This document shows positions 35,693-44,151 of a DNA stretch of 53,013 nucleotides, in pieces. A model generated the notes under the pieces. It was not told where the DNA came from, ran no database searches, and saw only the letters and a list, made by a program, of their open reading frames with translations. A program made the translations under genes and the position numbers. Source of the stretch: Marinitenerispora sediminis (GTDB taxonomy: Bacteria > Actinomycetota > Actinomycetes > Streptosporangiales > Streptosporangiaceae); assembly GCF_003336425.1 (NCBI RefSeq), contig NZ_QEIO01000039.1, positions 1 through 53,013 of the forward strand. Reading direction: 5' to 3'. How positions within the stretch are numbered: position 1 is the stretch's first letter; every line of letters begins with the position of its first letter.

Positions 35693-36763
35693 ATGACCCA
35701 AGCCACTACCAGAGGGGAGGCGGCGGACGGCTCCGCCGCCTCCCCCGTCGAGAGCCTGATCCGCGACCTGCCCAAGGTGGAACTTCACGTCCACCTGGAA
35801 GGTTCGCTGCCCCCGGAGACGCTCTTGGAGCTCGCTGCCAAGCACCGCGTCGCCGACATCCCCGGCACGCTGGCCGAGATCCGCGACTGGTACGCGTTCC
35901 GCGACTTCCCGCACTTCATCGACGTCTACCTGACCTCCGTCCGCGCCCTGCGGGACGAGGAGGACTTCGCCCGGCTGGCCCGCGACGTCGCGCGCCGGCT
36001 CGCCGAGCAGAACGTGCGCTACGCCGAGGTGCACGTGAGTTTGTACGCCCACCTGATGCGCGGGGTTCCGGCGCACGTGGTCTTCGCGGGGATCGAGGAG
36101 GCGCGCCGCGAGGCCGAGCGGCTGCACGGCCTCCAGCTGCGCTGGATTCCCGACTTCCCGGGCGACTTCGGCGTGGAGGCGGCCGAGCAGACCCTCGACG
36201 CGGTGCTGCGCGACGGCCCCGGCAGCGTCGTCGGCTTCGGGGTCGGCGGGATCGAGGTGGACCGCGCGCCGTTCGCCGACGTGTTCGGGCGGGCGGTGGC
36301 GGCCGGGCTGCACAGCCTGCCGCACGCGGGCGAGAACGGCGGGCCGGAACGCGTGTGGTCGGCGCTGCGGGACCTGCGGGCCGAGCGGATCGGCCACGGG
36401 ATCGACAGCATGCGCGATCCGCGGCTGGTCGAGCACCTGGCGCAGACCCGGATCCCGGTGGACGTCTCGCCCACCTCCAACGTCTGCACGGGCGCGGTCG
36501 CGACCCTGGAGGAGCACCCGCTGCCCGCCATGCTGGCCGCCGGCCTCCTGGTCACCCTCAACACCGACGACCCGCCGATGTTCGGGACCGACCTCCTCGG
36601 CGAGTACCGCGCGGCGCACCGGCTCGGCCTCTCGGGCGCCGACCTGGCCGGGCTCGCCCGCAACGGAGTGTCCGCGTCCTTCCTGCCGCCCGAGGAGAAG
36701 CGGGCGCTCGCCGCGGAGATCGACGCGGTGCTCGCGGCATGGTCCGCGGGCCGGGCGGACTGA
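35693..36763 (+). CDS. add: Adenosine deaminase family protein
   Basis: 356 residues, the usual length for adenosine deaminase. It converts adenosine or deoxyadenosine to inosine. Zinc and catalytic motifs: ELHVHLEGS (His pair), SLPHAGENGGP (His and Glu), RIGHGIDSM (His) and NTDDPPMFGTDLL (Asp pair). Aminodeoxyfutalosine or adenine deaminases share these, so the substrate is not certain. ATG 35693 is the only good start and is probably leaderless. It is followed by furA on the same strand after about 190 nt, with its own operator. Confidence 0.88.
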   Translation: MTQATTRGEAADGSAASPVESLIRDLPKVELHVHLEGSLPPETLLELAAKHRVADIPGTLAEIRDWYAFRDFPHFIDVYLTSVRALRDEEDFARLARDVARRLAEQNVRYAEVHVSLYAHLMRGVPAHVVFAGIEEARREAERLHGLQLRWIPDFPGDFGVEAAEQTLDAVLRDGPGSVVGFGVGGIEVDRAPFADVFGRAVAAGLHSLPHAGENGGPERVWSALRDLRAERIGHGIDSMRDPRLVEHLAQTRIPVDVSPTSNVCTGAVATLEEHPLPAMLAAGLLVTLNTDDPPMFGTDLLGEYRAAHRLGLSGADLAGLARNGVSASFLPPEEKRALAAEIDAVLAAWSAGRAD

Positions 36764-36898
36764 CGCACCGGAGCCGGTGACCGGGCCGCCGCGCCCCGCG
36801 CGGCACCCGGGGCCGGGCGGCCGGAACCGCGCCGGTCCGGGAGGATTGCCGGGCCGCTCACCAGGGGATTCATCCGTCGACACCCGTCCGTCGCCGAA

Positions 36899-36949
36899 CA
36901 GACTGGACTTGTTCATTTTCTTGAACGAGTCCAGTCTGTGCTCTAGGGT
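36899..36949 (+). promoter_or_regulatory. furA promoter with overlapping FurA operator
   Basis: A 17-nt inverted repeat (36899-36915 with 36922-36938, one mismatch, 6-nt spacer TTTTCT) overlaps a -35 TTGAAC (36921-36926), followed after 17 nt by -10 TAGGGT (36944-36949). The start point would be the ATG of furA at 36957. FurA autoregulation of the furA-katA unit is established in actinobacteria; the site here is inferred. Confidence 0.75.
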
Positions 36950-36956
36950 GGAGGGC

Positions 36957-37421
36957 ATGGACGACGCCGCGAACCTCCGTTCGGCCGGGCTGCGGGTCAC
37001 CGCCGCGCGGCTGGCGATCCTGGAGGCCGTCCGAGCGGGCGACCACCTGGACACCGAGCACATCACCCGCGACGTGCGGGCCAGGGTCGGCCACGTCTCC
37101 ACGCAGGCCGTGTACGACGCCCTGCACGCGCTCACGGACGCCGGGCTGGTGCGCCGCATCGAGCCCGCCGGATCACCGGCGCGCTACGAGGCCCGGGTGG
37201 GGGACAACCACCACCACCTCGCCTGCCGGCGCTGCGACGCCATCATCGACGTTGACTGCGTCGTGGGGCGGGCGCCGTGCCTGGAGCCGTCGGACCGGCA
37301 CGGGTTCGTCATCGACGAGGCCGAAGTGGTGTTCTGGGGCGTCTGTCCAGCCTGCCAGGCGAGGGGTGCGGGGCCGTCGGCGTCCGACGGATCCGCCGCG
37401 CCAGCGGCCGACCGGGCCTGA
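36957..37421 (+). CDS. furA: FurA/CatR-type Fur-family regulator
   Basis: 154 residues. The winged-helix N-terminus (RVTAARLAILEAVRAGDHLD) precedes a dimerisation and metal domain containing DNHHHLACRRCDAIIDVDC and CPACQ, giving two CXXC pairs for structural zinc. In actinobacteria FurA represses itself and the adjacent catalase gene and is inactivated by peroxide. ATG 36957 lies 7 nt after the -10 box with no spaced ribosome-binding site, so the mRNA is probably leaderless. The catalase gene follows after 102 nt. Confidence 0.92.
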   Translation: MDDAANLRSAGLRVTAARLAILEAVRAGDHLDTEHITRDVRARVGHVSTQAVYDALHALTDAGLVRRIEPAGSPARYEARVGDNHHHLACRRCDAIIDVDCVVGRAPCLEPSDRHGFVIDEAEVVFWGVCPACQARGAGPSASDGSAAPAADRA

Positions 37422-37523
37422 CGAGGGCCTGGCCCCGCCCACCCGCCGGGCGCACCGGGCCGACCGGTGACCCGCGGTTCTTCCAGAGGCCGGCTTCACG
37501 CCGATTGCGAAAGGTACGAGCAG

Positions 37524-38978
37524 TTGACTGAACGCGTTCCCCAGACCACCGACGACGCCGGTATCCCGGCGCCGAGTGACCAGTTCTCCCAGTCAGTGGG
37601 CCCCAACGGCCCCCTGCTGCTGCAGGACCACTACCTGATCCAGAAGATGGCGCACTTCAACCGCGAGCGGGTGCCCGAGCGCGTGGTGCACGCCAAGGGC
37701 GGCGGCGCCTACGGTGTCCTGGAGATCACGGAGGACGTCAGCCAGTACACGAAGGCGGACCTGTTCCAGAAGGGCAAGCGGACCGACCTGCTGCTGCGCT
37801 TCTCCACGGTGGCCGGCGAGCTGGGCAGCGCCGACACCGCGCGCGACCCGCGCGGGTTCGCGCTGAAGTTCTACACCGAGCAGGGCAACTACGACATCGT
37901 CGGCAACAACACGCCGATCTTCTTCATCCGGGACCCCTCGAAGTTCTCCGACTTCATCCACTCCCAGAAGCGCCGCGCCGACAACCAGCTGCGCGACCAC
38001 AACATGCAGTGGGACTTCTGGACGCTGCAGCCGGAGTCCGCGCACCAGGTCTCGTTCCTCATGACCGACCGCGGGACCCCGAAGAGCTGGCGGCACATGC
38101 ACGGCTTCGGCAGTCACACCTTCCTGTGGTACAACGCGGCCGGCGAGAAGTTCTGGGTGAAGTACCACTTCAAGACCGAGCAGGGGGTGGAGAACTTCAC
38201 CGCCGCCGAGGCCAAGGCGCTGGAGGCGCAGGACCCGGACCTGCACCGCCGGGACCTGTGGAACGCCATCAAGAACGGCGACCACCCCTCCTGGACGGTG
38301 AACGTGCAGATCATGCCGTTCGAGGACGCCGCCGACTACCGGTTCAACCCGTTCGACCTCACCAAGGTGTGGCCGCACGCGGACTACCCGGAGATCACCA
38401 TCGGCCGGTTCACGCTCAACCGCAACCCGGAGAACTACTTCGCCGAGATCGAGCAGGCGGGCTTCGAGCCGTCCAACCTGGTGCCCGGCATCGGCATGAG
38501 CCCGGACAAGATGCTCCAGGGCCGGCTGTTCTCCTACCCGGACGCGCACCGCTACCGGATCGGGCCGAACTACCTGCAGCTGCCGGTGAACAGGCCCAAG
38601 TCGCCGGTGCACAGCTACAACCGCGACGGCGCCATGGCCTACGTCAACGGCGGCGACCCGGTGTACGCCCCGAACACCGTCGGCGGCCCGGCCGCCGACC
38701 CGGACCTGTACAAGGGGTCCGGTTACCACGTGGCCGGTGAGATCGTGCGCTCCGCCTACCAGCTGCACAAGGAGGACGACGACTTCTCGCAGCCGCGCGC
38801 GCTGTGGGAGAAGGTGCTGTCCCACACCGACCGCGCCAACATGGTGAGCAACATCGTCGGGCACGCCTCCGCGCCCGAGGTCACCGACGACATGAAGAAG
38901 CGCGTGGTGGAGTACTGGACGAACATCCACCCGGACCTCGGCGGCGGCGTCGCCAAGGGCCTGGGCGTCCAGAGCTAG
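37524..38978 (+). CDS. katA: Monofunctional haem catalase
   Basis: 484 residues, the length of small-subunit (clade 3) catalases. It decomposes hydrogen peroxide. The active-site His is in RVVHAKGGGAYG (near residue 56), Asn in IVGNNTPIFFIRDP, and the proximal haem Tyr in RLFSYPDAHRYRIG. TTG 37524 is chosen because GAAAGG lies 9 nt upstream and the product then starts where catalases normally do. It sits directly after furA and is expected to be controlled by it. Confidence 0.95.
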   Translation: MTERVPQTTDDAGIPAPSDQFSQSVGPNGPLLLQDHYLIQKMAHFNRERVPERVVHAKGGGAYGVLEITEDVSQYTKADLFQKGKRTDLLLRFSTVAGELGSADTARDPRGFALKFYTEQGNYDIVGNNTPIFFIRDPSKFSDFIHSQKRRADNQLRDHNMQWDFWTLQPESAHQVSFLMTDRGTPKSWRHMHGFGSHTFLWYNAAGEKFWVKYHFKTEQGVENFTAAEAKALEAQDPDLHRRDLWNAIKNGDHPSWTVNVQIMPFEDAADYRFNPFDLTKVWPHADYPEITIGRFTLNRNPENYFAEIEQAGFEPSNLVPGIGMSPDKMLQGRLFSYPDAHRYRIGPNYLQLPVNRPKSPVHSYNRDGAMAYVNGGDPVYAPNTVGGPAADPDLYKGSGYHVAGEIVRSAYQLHKEDDDFSQPRALWEKVLSHTDRANMVSNIVGHASAPEVTDDMKKRVVEYWTNIHPDLGGGVAKGLGVQS

Positions 38979-38984
38979 CGTGCG

Positions 38985-39007
38985 GGCGGCGGCCGACGGC
39001 CGCCGCC
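38985..39007 (+). terminator. Terminator-like hairpin after katA
   Basis: A perfect 10-bp stem (38985-38994 with 38998-39007) with a 3-nt loop begins 7 nt after the katA stop. No T tract follows. Confidence 0.6.
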
Positions 39008-39190
39008 GAACCACTCCGCGTGCTCGCCGCGGAGGACCACCGGGCCGGCCCCCTGGCATGACTTCGCCCAGTTGAGGGGCGCAAACAACGCCTATTCGGG
39101 CGTTTCGGGTGGCATTCTGTGGTTGACGTGAAAACTGTCGCTGAAAATCAGGCGCGAGATCGGAAAGCTGCTAACGTAGCGGTCCGTCGG

Positions 39191-39246
39191 CAGCCGATGC
39201 GATTCGCCGCCCGTTTCCCCGGGCGTGCTGTGCCCTGCATCGGCTG
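39191..39246 (+). promoter_or_regulatory. Structured element in the chaplin upstream region
   Basis: Outer arms CAGCCGATGC (39191-39200) and GCATCGGCTG (39237-39246) are perfectly complementary; an inner 6-bp stem (39208-39213 with 39220-39225) nests inside. It lies about 140 nt before the chaplin start, and no T tract follows. It may be a folded leader or a binding site. The rest of 39008-39387 shows no gene. Confidence 0.4.
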
Positions 39247-39387
39247 AGGCGGTCTTCGCTGCCAGTGGAAGGCTGCAATTCCCCCGCTCTCGACATGGCC
39301 CGCGAATCACTGAACCCGCTCGTGGTGGCGCTACGGCCTCAAGTTGTTACATCGCGTCATGCAGTCAGCGAAAGGTCATGCCTGAAC

Positions 39388-40428
39388 ATGCGTAAGAAGC
39401 TCTACTCCTCCGCCTCTGTCACCCTGCTCGCGGCGGGGCTCGTCGGCGGCTTCACCCCCTTCGCCTTCGCCGACCAGGACACGAGCGGCAACGGCAGCGT
39501 GCTGGGCGGCAACCAGATCAACGTCCCGGTGGACATCGAGGCCGACCTCTGCGGGAACGCCCTGGGCGTCCTCGGGATCTCCGGCGCCCAGTGCAGCGAG
39601 ATCGCGAAGGTGCTCTACGCCGCGAGCGACGAGGGCCAGGCGAGCCAGTCCACGAGCGGGAACGGCTCGATCGCGGGCGGCAACCAGATCAACGTGCCGG
39701 TGAACGTCGCGCTCGACCTGTGCGGCAACTCCGTGGGGATCGCCGGACTCGCCGGGGCCGACTGCTCCAAGGTGGTCGAGGAGATCGCCGAGAGCGAGGA
39801 GAACCAGCAGTCCACGAGCGGGAACGGCTCGATCGCCGGCGGCAACCAGATCAACATCCCCGTCAACGTCGCGCTCGACGTGTGCGGAAACGCGATCTCG
39901 GTCCTCGGTAACAGCGGCGCGGACTGCGACAAGATCATCGAGGCCCTCCAGAGCGCCGGCGGCGGCGAGGGCGGCGAGCAGTCCACGAGCGGGAACGGCT
40001 CGATCGCCGGCGGCAACCAGATCTCGGTGCCGGCCGACGTGGCCGCCGACATCTGCGGCAACGCCGTCTCCGTCCTCGGCCTGTCCGCCGCCGAGTGCAT
40101 GGAGAAGATCTCCGAGACCCGTCCCGAGGACCCGGAGCAGCCCGGTGAGCGCGAGGAGGAGCCGCCGCAGAACCCGCGTGAGCCCGAGCGGGACCCCGCG
40201 CCCTCGCCCACCCCGGGTGGCGAGCAGGACGAGGACACCCCCGGTGAGGACGAGCGGGCGGGCGGAGCGCCCGCCGACGAGCGGCCTGGAGGCGCCCTGC
40301 CGGTGACCGGTGCGGCGCTGGGCGGCCTGGTCGCCGCCGCGGTCGCGGCCCTGGGCGGTGGCGCCGCCGCGATGTACTTCGCCCGCCGGAAGAAGGCCGC
40401 GGCCGCGGTCGGCGACGGCGAGTCCTGA
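39388..40428 (+). CDS. Long chaplin with four chaplin domains and a sortase signal
   Basis: 346 residues. Signal peptide (MRKKLYSSASVTLLAAGLVG..., cleavage near FADQ), then four chaplin-like repeats, each with TSGNGS-x-x-GGNQI, a short hydrophobic stretch and two Cys (CGN... and a second Cys 14 to 15 residues later), at about residues 31-72, 89-130, 143-184 and 200-241. A long Pro/Glu/Arg-rich spacer leads to the sorting signal LPVTG, a hydrophobic helix and a basic tail. It should be anchored to the wall by sortase and form amyloid-type surface layers on aerial structures. Confidence 0.85.
   Translation: MRKKLYSSASVTLLAAGLVGGFTPFAFADQDTSGNGSVLGGNQINVPVDIEADLCGNALGVLGISGAQCSEIAKVLYAASDEGQASQSTSGNGSIAGGNQINVPVNVALDLCGNSVGIAGLAGADCSKVVEEIAESEENQQSTSGNGSIAGGNQINIPVNVALDVCGNAISVLGNSGADCDKIIEALQSAGGGEGGEQSTSGNGSIAGGNQISVPADVAADICGNAVSVLGLSAAECMEKISETRPEDPEQPGEREEEPPQNPREPERDPAPSPTPGGEQDEDTPGEDERAGGAPADERPGGALPVTGAALGGLVAAAVAALGGGAAAMYFARRKKAAAAVGDGES
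39646..40023 (+). repeat. Near-identical DNA repeats inside the chaplin gene
   Basis: Three copies of a 45-nt unit beginning CAGTCCACGAGCGGGAACGG occur at 39646, 39808 and 39979. Copies 2 and 3 are identical and copy 1 differs at one base. The first chaplin repeat (about 39478) is more diverged. Likely site of recombinational gain or loss of chaplin domains. Confidence 0.85.
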
Positions 40429-40495
40429 CGAGGCGCCTACGTCCCGGCGACGACGGCCGGCCGGCGGTTCCGACCGGCTGATCCCACCGGCTGAT

Positions 40496-40526
40496 CCGGC
40501 CCCCGGCGAACCCCGCCGGGGGCCGG
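40496..40526 (+). terminator. Terminator after the chaplin gene
   Basis: A perfect 13-bp stem (40496-40508 with 40514-40526) with a 5-nt loop lies 68 nt after the chaplin stop. Confidence 0.7.
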
Positions 40527-40627
40527 TCGCGCGTCCGGCCCGGACAGCGCACGGAGCCGGTGACCAGGGGGCCCGCTAACCGCGGGCCGGTGCCGGGAGC
40601 GCGTCGGCATCTCGTAGCCTCGAAGAC

Positions 40628-41458
40628 GTGCTTCGGGTCCTGCTCTCCCGCCGGATGCTGGCGTTCCACGCGCTGGTGCTCGTCGTCGTGCCCTCGTTCG
40701 TCTGGCTGGGCTTCTGGCAGTACGGGCGGTGGGAGGACAAGGCGGCCGCCGCGGCGCTGCAGGAGGCGAACATCGAGGCCGACCCCGTCCCGATCGGCGA
40801 GCTGGCCTCGGTGGGAACCGACGTCCCGCGCGCCGACCGCTGGCGGACGGTCACCGCGACCGGGCGCTACGACACCGCCCACGAGCTTCTGGTGCGCAAC
40901 CGCGGCGGTTCCGCCGGGGTCGGCTTCCACGTCCTCACCCCCCTGGTCACCGACGACGGCGCCGCCGTCCTGGTCAACCGGGGCTGGGTCGGCCTGCCGC
41001 CCACCGCCCGTGAGCAGCCGGACGTCCCGCCGCCGCCCGAGGGGCGGATCACGGTCACCGGGCGGCTGCAGTACAGCGAGACCCCCGAGAACACCGGGAT
41101 CCGGGACCGGGACGGTCTGCCCGAGCGGCAGATCATGATCATCGAGGTGGCCGACATCGCCGCCGGACTGCCGTACCCGGTCTACGGCGGCTTCGTCGAG
41201 CTCGCCGGGCAGGACCCCGCCGCCGACCCGGCGCCCGAGCCGGTCCCGGTACCCGACACCAACATGGGGATGAACCTCTCCTACGCCGTGCAGTGGTGGG
41301 TGTTCGCGGTCATCGCCGTCGGCGGATGGTTCTTCCTGGTCCGCCGCGAGGTGCGCGACGCCGCGGCCGAGGCCGGCGGTGGCTCCGCCGGGGAGGCGGG
41401 GCCGCCGGCCCCCGCGGAGTCCGCCGGCCGCCCGGCTCCCGGGGCCGGGCCGGCGTGA
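40628..41458 (+). CDS. SURF1-family protein
   Basis: 276 residues. Two membrane segments flank an extracytoplasmic domain: LAFHALVLVVVPSFVWLGFW (about residues 11-30) and VQWWVFAVIAVGGWFFLV (about 220-237). The SURF1 signature includes GFWQYGRWEDK and LVNRGWVGLP. SURF1 assists assembly of cytochrome c oxidase, perhaps in haem a insertion. The C-terminus has an Ala/Pro/Gly tail. GTG 40628 has no ribosome-binding site, but TAGCCT ends 7 nt upstream, suggesting a leaderless mRNA. Confidence 0.9.
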   Translation: MLRVLLSRRMLAFHALVLVVVPSFVWLGFWQYGRWEDKAAAAALQEANIEADPVPIGELASVGTDVPRADRWRTVTATGRYDTAHELLVRNRGGSAGVGFHVLTPLVTDDGAAVLVNRGWVGLPPTAREQPDVPPPPEGRITVTGRLQYSETPENTGIRDRDGLPERQIMIIEVADIAAGLPYPVYGGFVELAGQDPAADPAPEPVPVPDTNMGMNLSYAVQWWVFAVIAVGGWFFLVRREVRDAAAEAGGGSAGEAGPPAPAESAGRPAPGAGPA

Positions 41459-41498
41459 GACCGCCCGCTGCCTGCGGCGGCGCGGTGGTGCACCGGCG

Positions 41499-41891
41499 TC
41501 AGGCGGCCGTCCCGAACGGGTTGTCGACCGCGTAGCGCCAGTACCCGTCGCCGCCGCGGCGGACCACGTCGGTGGCGGTGCCCGCGAGTTCCACCGGGCT
41601 CCCGTCGGCGGCCTCGCCCCGGATCCGCCAGTCGACGACCAGCAGGGCCACGTCGCCGGCCCGGTAGACGTGCCGGGGCCGCACGTCGATGGGCAGCCCC
41701 AGCGCCAGATGCCGCAGCAGGCCGGTGCGCAGCTCCTCCCCGGTCGCCGCGGTTCCGGGCTCGGGAACGAGCACCGCGCCCGGCTCGTACACTTCCAGCA
41801 CGTCGGCGATGCCACCCCGGTTGAACCGCTCGGCGAACGCGGCGGGCACGTCGTCCGGTCGGCTCGGCAGTTCCCCTGGTCCGTGCGGCAT
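41499..41891 (-). CDS. NTF2-like (SnoaL/ketosteroid-isomerase fold) protein
   Basis: 130 residues. The fold is recognised from FAERFNRGGIADVLEVYEPGAVLVPEPG and the following strand pattern (VALLVVDWRIRG, TDVVRRGGDGYWRYAVDNP). Such small proteins act as isomerases, hydrolases or binding proteins. No catalytic residues can be assigned with confidence. ATG 41891 has GAGGAG 8 nt upstream. It diverges from an HxlR regulator across 61 nt. Confidence 0.8.
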   Translation of the reverse strand: MPHGPGELPSRPDDVPAAFAERFNRGGIADVLEVYEPGAVLVPEPGTAATGEELRTGLLRHLALGLPIDVRPRHVYRAGDVALLVVDWRIRGEAADGSPVELAGTATDVVRRGGDGYWRYAVDNPFGTAA

Positions 41892-41952
41892 GGCGCTGCT
41901 CCTCGTCGTCTCCGACTCACTGATCACCGCCCCGACGCTAGGAGGCGACCTC

Positions 41953-42327
41953 GTGGCTCACCAAACGGTTGGTCACCTGCCGCGGCCCGGCCTTCCGGAC
42001 GATCCGTTGACCAGTGCCGCCCGGCCGGACCCGCGCTGCCCGGTGGAGGTGGCGCTCGCCGCGCTGCGCGGCAGATGGACCACCCTGGTGCTCCGGGAGC
42101 TGCTGCGCGGCCGGGAGAGCTTCTCGGACCTCGCCGCCGCGCTGCCGGACCTCTCCGCCAAGGTGCTCGCGGACCGGCTGGCGCAGTTGACCGCGGCCGG
42201 CGTGCTGGAGCGGCACCGCGAGCCCGGCTGGCCGCCGCGGGTGCGCTACCGGCTCACCGAGCGCGGGCGCGAGCTCGGTCCGGTGCTCCAAGCCCTCTGG
42301 GACTGGGGCGAGCGCGCCGTCCGCTGA
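41953..42327 (+). CDS. HxlR-family winged-helix regulator
   Basis: 124 residues with CPVEVALAALRGRWTTLVLREL, typical of HxlR, and the wing region RYRLTERGRELGPVL. GTG 41953 has AGGAGG 7 nt upstream. It diverges from the NTF2-like gene and probably controls it or itself. The effector is unknown. Confidence 0.88.
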   Translation: MAHQTVGHLPRPGLPDDPLTSAARPDPRCPVEVALAALRGRWTTLVLRELLRGRESFSDLAAALPDLSAKVLADRLAQLTAAGVLERHREPGWPPRVRYRLTERGRELGPVLQALWDWGERAVR

Positions 42328-42366
42328 CCGGTGCGGGCCGTCCCCGGGCGCTGCGAGGATGAGGGG

Positions 42367-43209
42367 ATGAGCGATGATCTTCCGTCTGCCGAGGTCGCAC
42401 GGGTCGCGCGGCGCGCCGCCGGACCCGACGAGAGCGCGCGGGCGAGCCGGACCTGGTGGGAGGGCCAGGCCGACGAGTACCAGCGCGAGCACGGCGCGTT
42501 CCTGCGGGACGCCGGATTCGTCTGGGGCCCCGAGGGGCTGGACGAGGCGGCGGCCCGGCTGCTGGGCGATCCGGCCGCCCTGGCCGGCGGGCGCGTCCTG
42601 GAGGTCGGCTGCGGAGCCGGCCAGTGCGGCCGCTGGCTGCGGTCCCAGGGGGTGGCCGAGGTCGTGGGCATCGACGTCTCGCACCGCCAGCTGCTGCACT
42701 CGCTGCGGATCGACGACGCCGCCGGCGCCCGGCCGCTCGACGTCGTGCAGGCCGACGCGCAGCGGCTCCCCTTCGCCGACGCGGCGTTCGACGCCGTCTG
42801 CTCCGCCTACGGAGCCCTTCCCTTCGTGCCGGACGCGGCCGCCGCGCTGCGCGAGATCGCGCGCGTGCTGCGACCGGGCGGCCGGCTGGCCTTCTCGGTC
42901 TCCCATCCCATCCGCTGGTGCTTCCCGGACGATCCAGGCGAGGCGGGGCTGACGGCCCGCGACTCCTACTTCGACCGGCGCGGCTACGTGGAGGAGGACG
43001 CCGGCGGGGCCGCGGTGTACGTCGAGCACCACCACACCGTGGGCGACTGGGTGCGCGCCGTCGCCGGCGCCGGGCTGCGCCTCGTGGACCTGGTCGAACC
43101 GGAGTGGCCGCCCGGCCACGACCGCACCTGGGGCGGCTGGAGCCCGCTGCGCGGCCGGATCATCCCGGGGACGGCGGTGTTCGTGGCGGACCGGCCGTCA
43201 GCTGGCTGA
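42367..43209 (+). CDS. Class I SAM-dependent methyltransferase
   Basis: 280 residues. The SAM-binding motif I is [15 protein letters not shown] (about residues 78-92), followed by the acidic loop VVGIDVS, motif [13 protein letters not shown] and [13 protein letters not shown]. The [13 protein letters not shown] C-terminus and HHHTVGDW segment resemble ubiquinone/menaquinone-type and small-molecule methyltransferases. The substrate is unknown. ATG 42367 follows GAGGATGAGGGG. It lies 39 nt after the HxlR gene and might be in its transcript. Confidence 0.86.
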   Translation: MSDDLPSAEVARVARRAAGPDESARASRTWWEGQADEYQREHGAFLRDAGFVWGPEGLDEAAARLLGDPAALAGGRVLEVGCGAGQCGRWLRSQGVAEVVGIDVSHRQLLHSLRIDDAAGARPLDVVQADAQRLPFADAAFDAVCSAYGALPFVPDAAAALREIARVLRPGGRLAFSVSHPIRWCFPDDPGEAGLTARDSYFDRRGYVEEDAGGAAVYVEHHHTVGDWVRAVAGAGLRLVDLVEPEWPPGHDRTWGGWSPLRGRIIPGTAVFVADRPSAG

Positions 43210-43611
43210 GTCCGGTCGAAGCGCCGCCTCGGGGCGGTCCGGCCGCTGCGGCAACGCCGGGTGGGGCGTGTCCGCCGCACTCTCCGGGACGGAGGTCAGA
43301 GCTCCAGCCACCGGTGCTGTGGCCGAGTCGGGTTTCCGGCTGCGGGACCCGGTCCAGGCCCGCCTCCGCAGCCGGGACGCACGTACCGCGGACCCCCGGG
43401 CGGAGCGCGTCGTCCGGAGGCGGTGCCAGCCGGTTCGGGTGCCGGCCGGCGCGTGTGCCACCGGGCACCGCGGCGCTGCCGCCCGTTCGGTCCCCGGTCG
43501 GGGCTGCTCCGGTCGGTCGGCGAGCACGCCATGCCGCCCTCCAACGGAGTGTGGGCCGTGCGGTCCCGTCCTGCGCCGGTACCGCACGGCGAGCGGCGGC
43601 GAGCGCCCGCG
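43210..43611. other. 400-nt gap without a gene
   Basis: Between the methyltransferase stop and the Clp-N gene stop. Open frames have Arg/Ala/Pro-rich shadow translations without motifs. No repeats or regulatory elements recognised. Confidence 0.5.
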
Positions 43612-44082
43612 CTAGCGCGCTGTGCCGAGTCGGCCCTCAGCCGCCGTTCGCAGCGCCTGCACGTCCACCCCCGCGTCGGCGAGGACGCGCCGGGCCCCGC
43701 CGTCCTCGGTGTCCAGCAGGGCGACCAGCACGTGGCAGCCGCCGATCGACCGGTCGCGGCGGCGGGCCGCGGCGCGCAGGGCGCCCTCAAGCGAGCGCTT
43801 GGCGGCCCGGGTGAACGGGCGGTGGTCGGAGCGGCGCGGCAGCCGGAGGACGCCCCGGCGCGGCGGTGCCGCGGCCGGAACGGAAAGGCCGTGGACCCGG
43901 GTGCGCAGGTCGTCGAGGGAGGCGCCGTGGTCGTGCAGCACCTTGGCGGCCGGGCCGGCCGCCTCGGTCAGCAGGCCGAGCAGCAGGTGCACGTCGTCGA
44001 CGACACCGTGCGCCGCGCGTTCGGACTCCCCGGAGGCGTTGATGACGGCCTGGCGGGCGTCGGAGTTGAAGCGTTCGAACAT
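43612..44082 (-). CDS. Stand-alone Clp N-terminal-domain protein
   Basis: 156 residues containing two Clp repeat modules: FERFNSDARQAVINASGESE (residues 2-21) with VDDVHLLLGLL, and RAAKRSLEGALRAAARR with SIGGCHVLVALLD. These match the N-terminal adaptor and substrate-binding region of ClpC/ClpA, but no AAA module is present. It may be an adaptor or decoy for a Clp ATPase. ATG 44082 is preceded by GAGGTGGG. The promoter carries a palindrome overlapping the -10 box. Confidence 0.85.
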   Translation of the reverse strand: MFERFNSDARQAVINASGESERAAHGVVDDVHLLLGLLTEAAGPAAKVLHDHGASLDDLRTRVHGLSVPAAAPPRRGVLRLPRRSDHRPFTRAAKRSLEGALRAAARRRDRSIGGCHVLVALLDTEDGGARRVLADAGVDVQALRTAAEGRLGTAR

Positions 44083-44119
44083 GGGGTCCCACCTCGTGTG
44101 AGTGCGAAGAACCGATGTC

Positions 44120-44151
44120 GTCAACTTATGTTGACCCCCCGCGCTTATCAA
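44120..44151 (-). promoter_or_regulatory. Clp-N gene promoter with palindromic operator on the -10
   Basis: On the minus strand -35 TTGATA (44151-44146), 17-nt spacer, -10 TAAGTT (44128-44123). The perfect palindrome GTCAAC-TTAT-GTTGAC (44120-44135) covers the -10 box. A further GTTGAC occurs at 44157-44162. This suggests repression by an unidentified regulator. Confidence 0.6.

Noticed and set aside
33662-37159. 1165-codon minus-strand open frame
   Set aside because: It lies antisense to the aldehyde dehydrogenase and adenosine deaminase genes and its translation is Arg/Gly/Ala/Val-rich without motifs; a by-product of high-GC third positions.
39008-39387. c-di-AMP (ydaO) riboswitch before the chaplin
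   Set aside because: The location is suggestive, but I could not find the conserved ydaO sequence blocks; only simple nested stems are visible.
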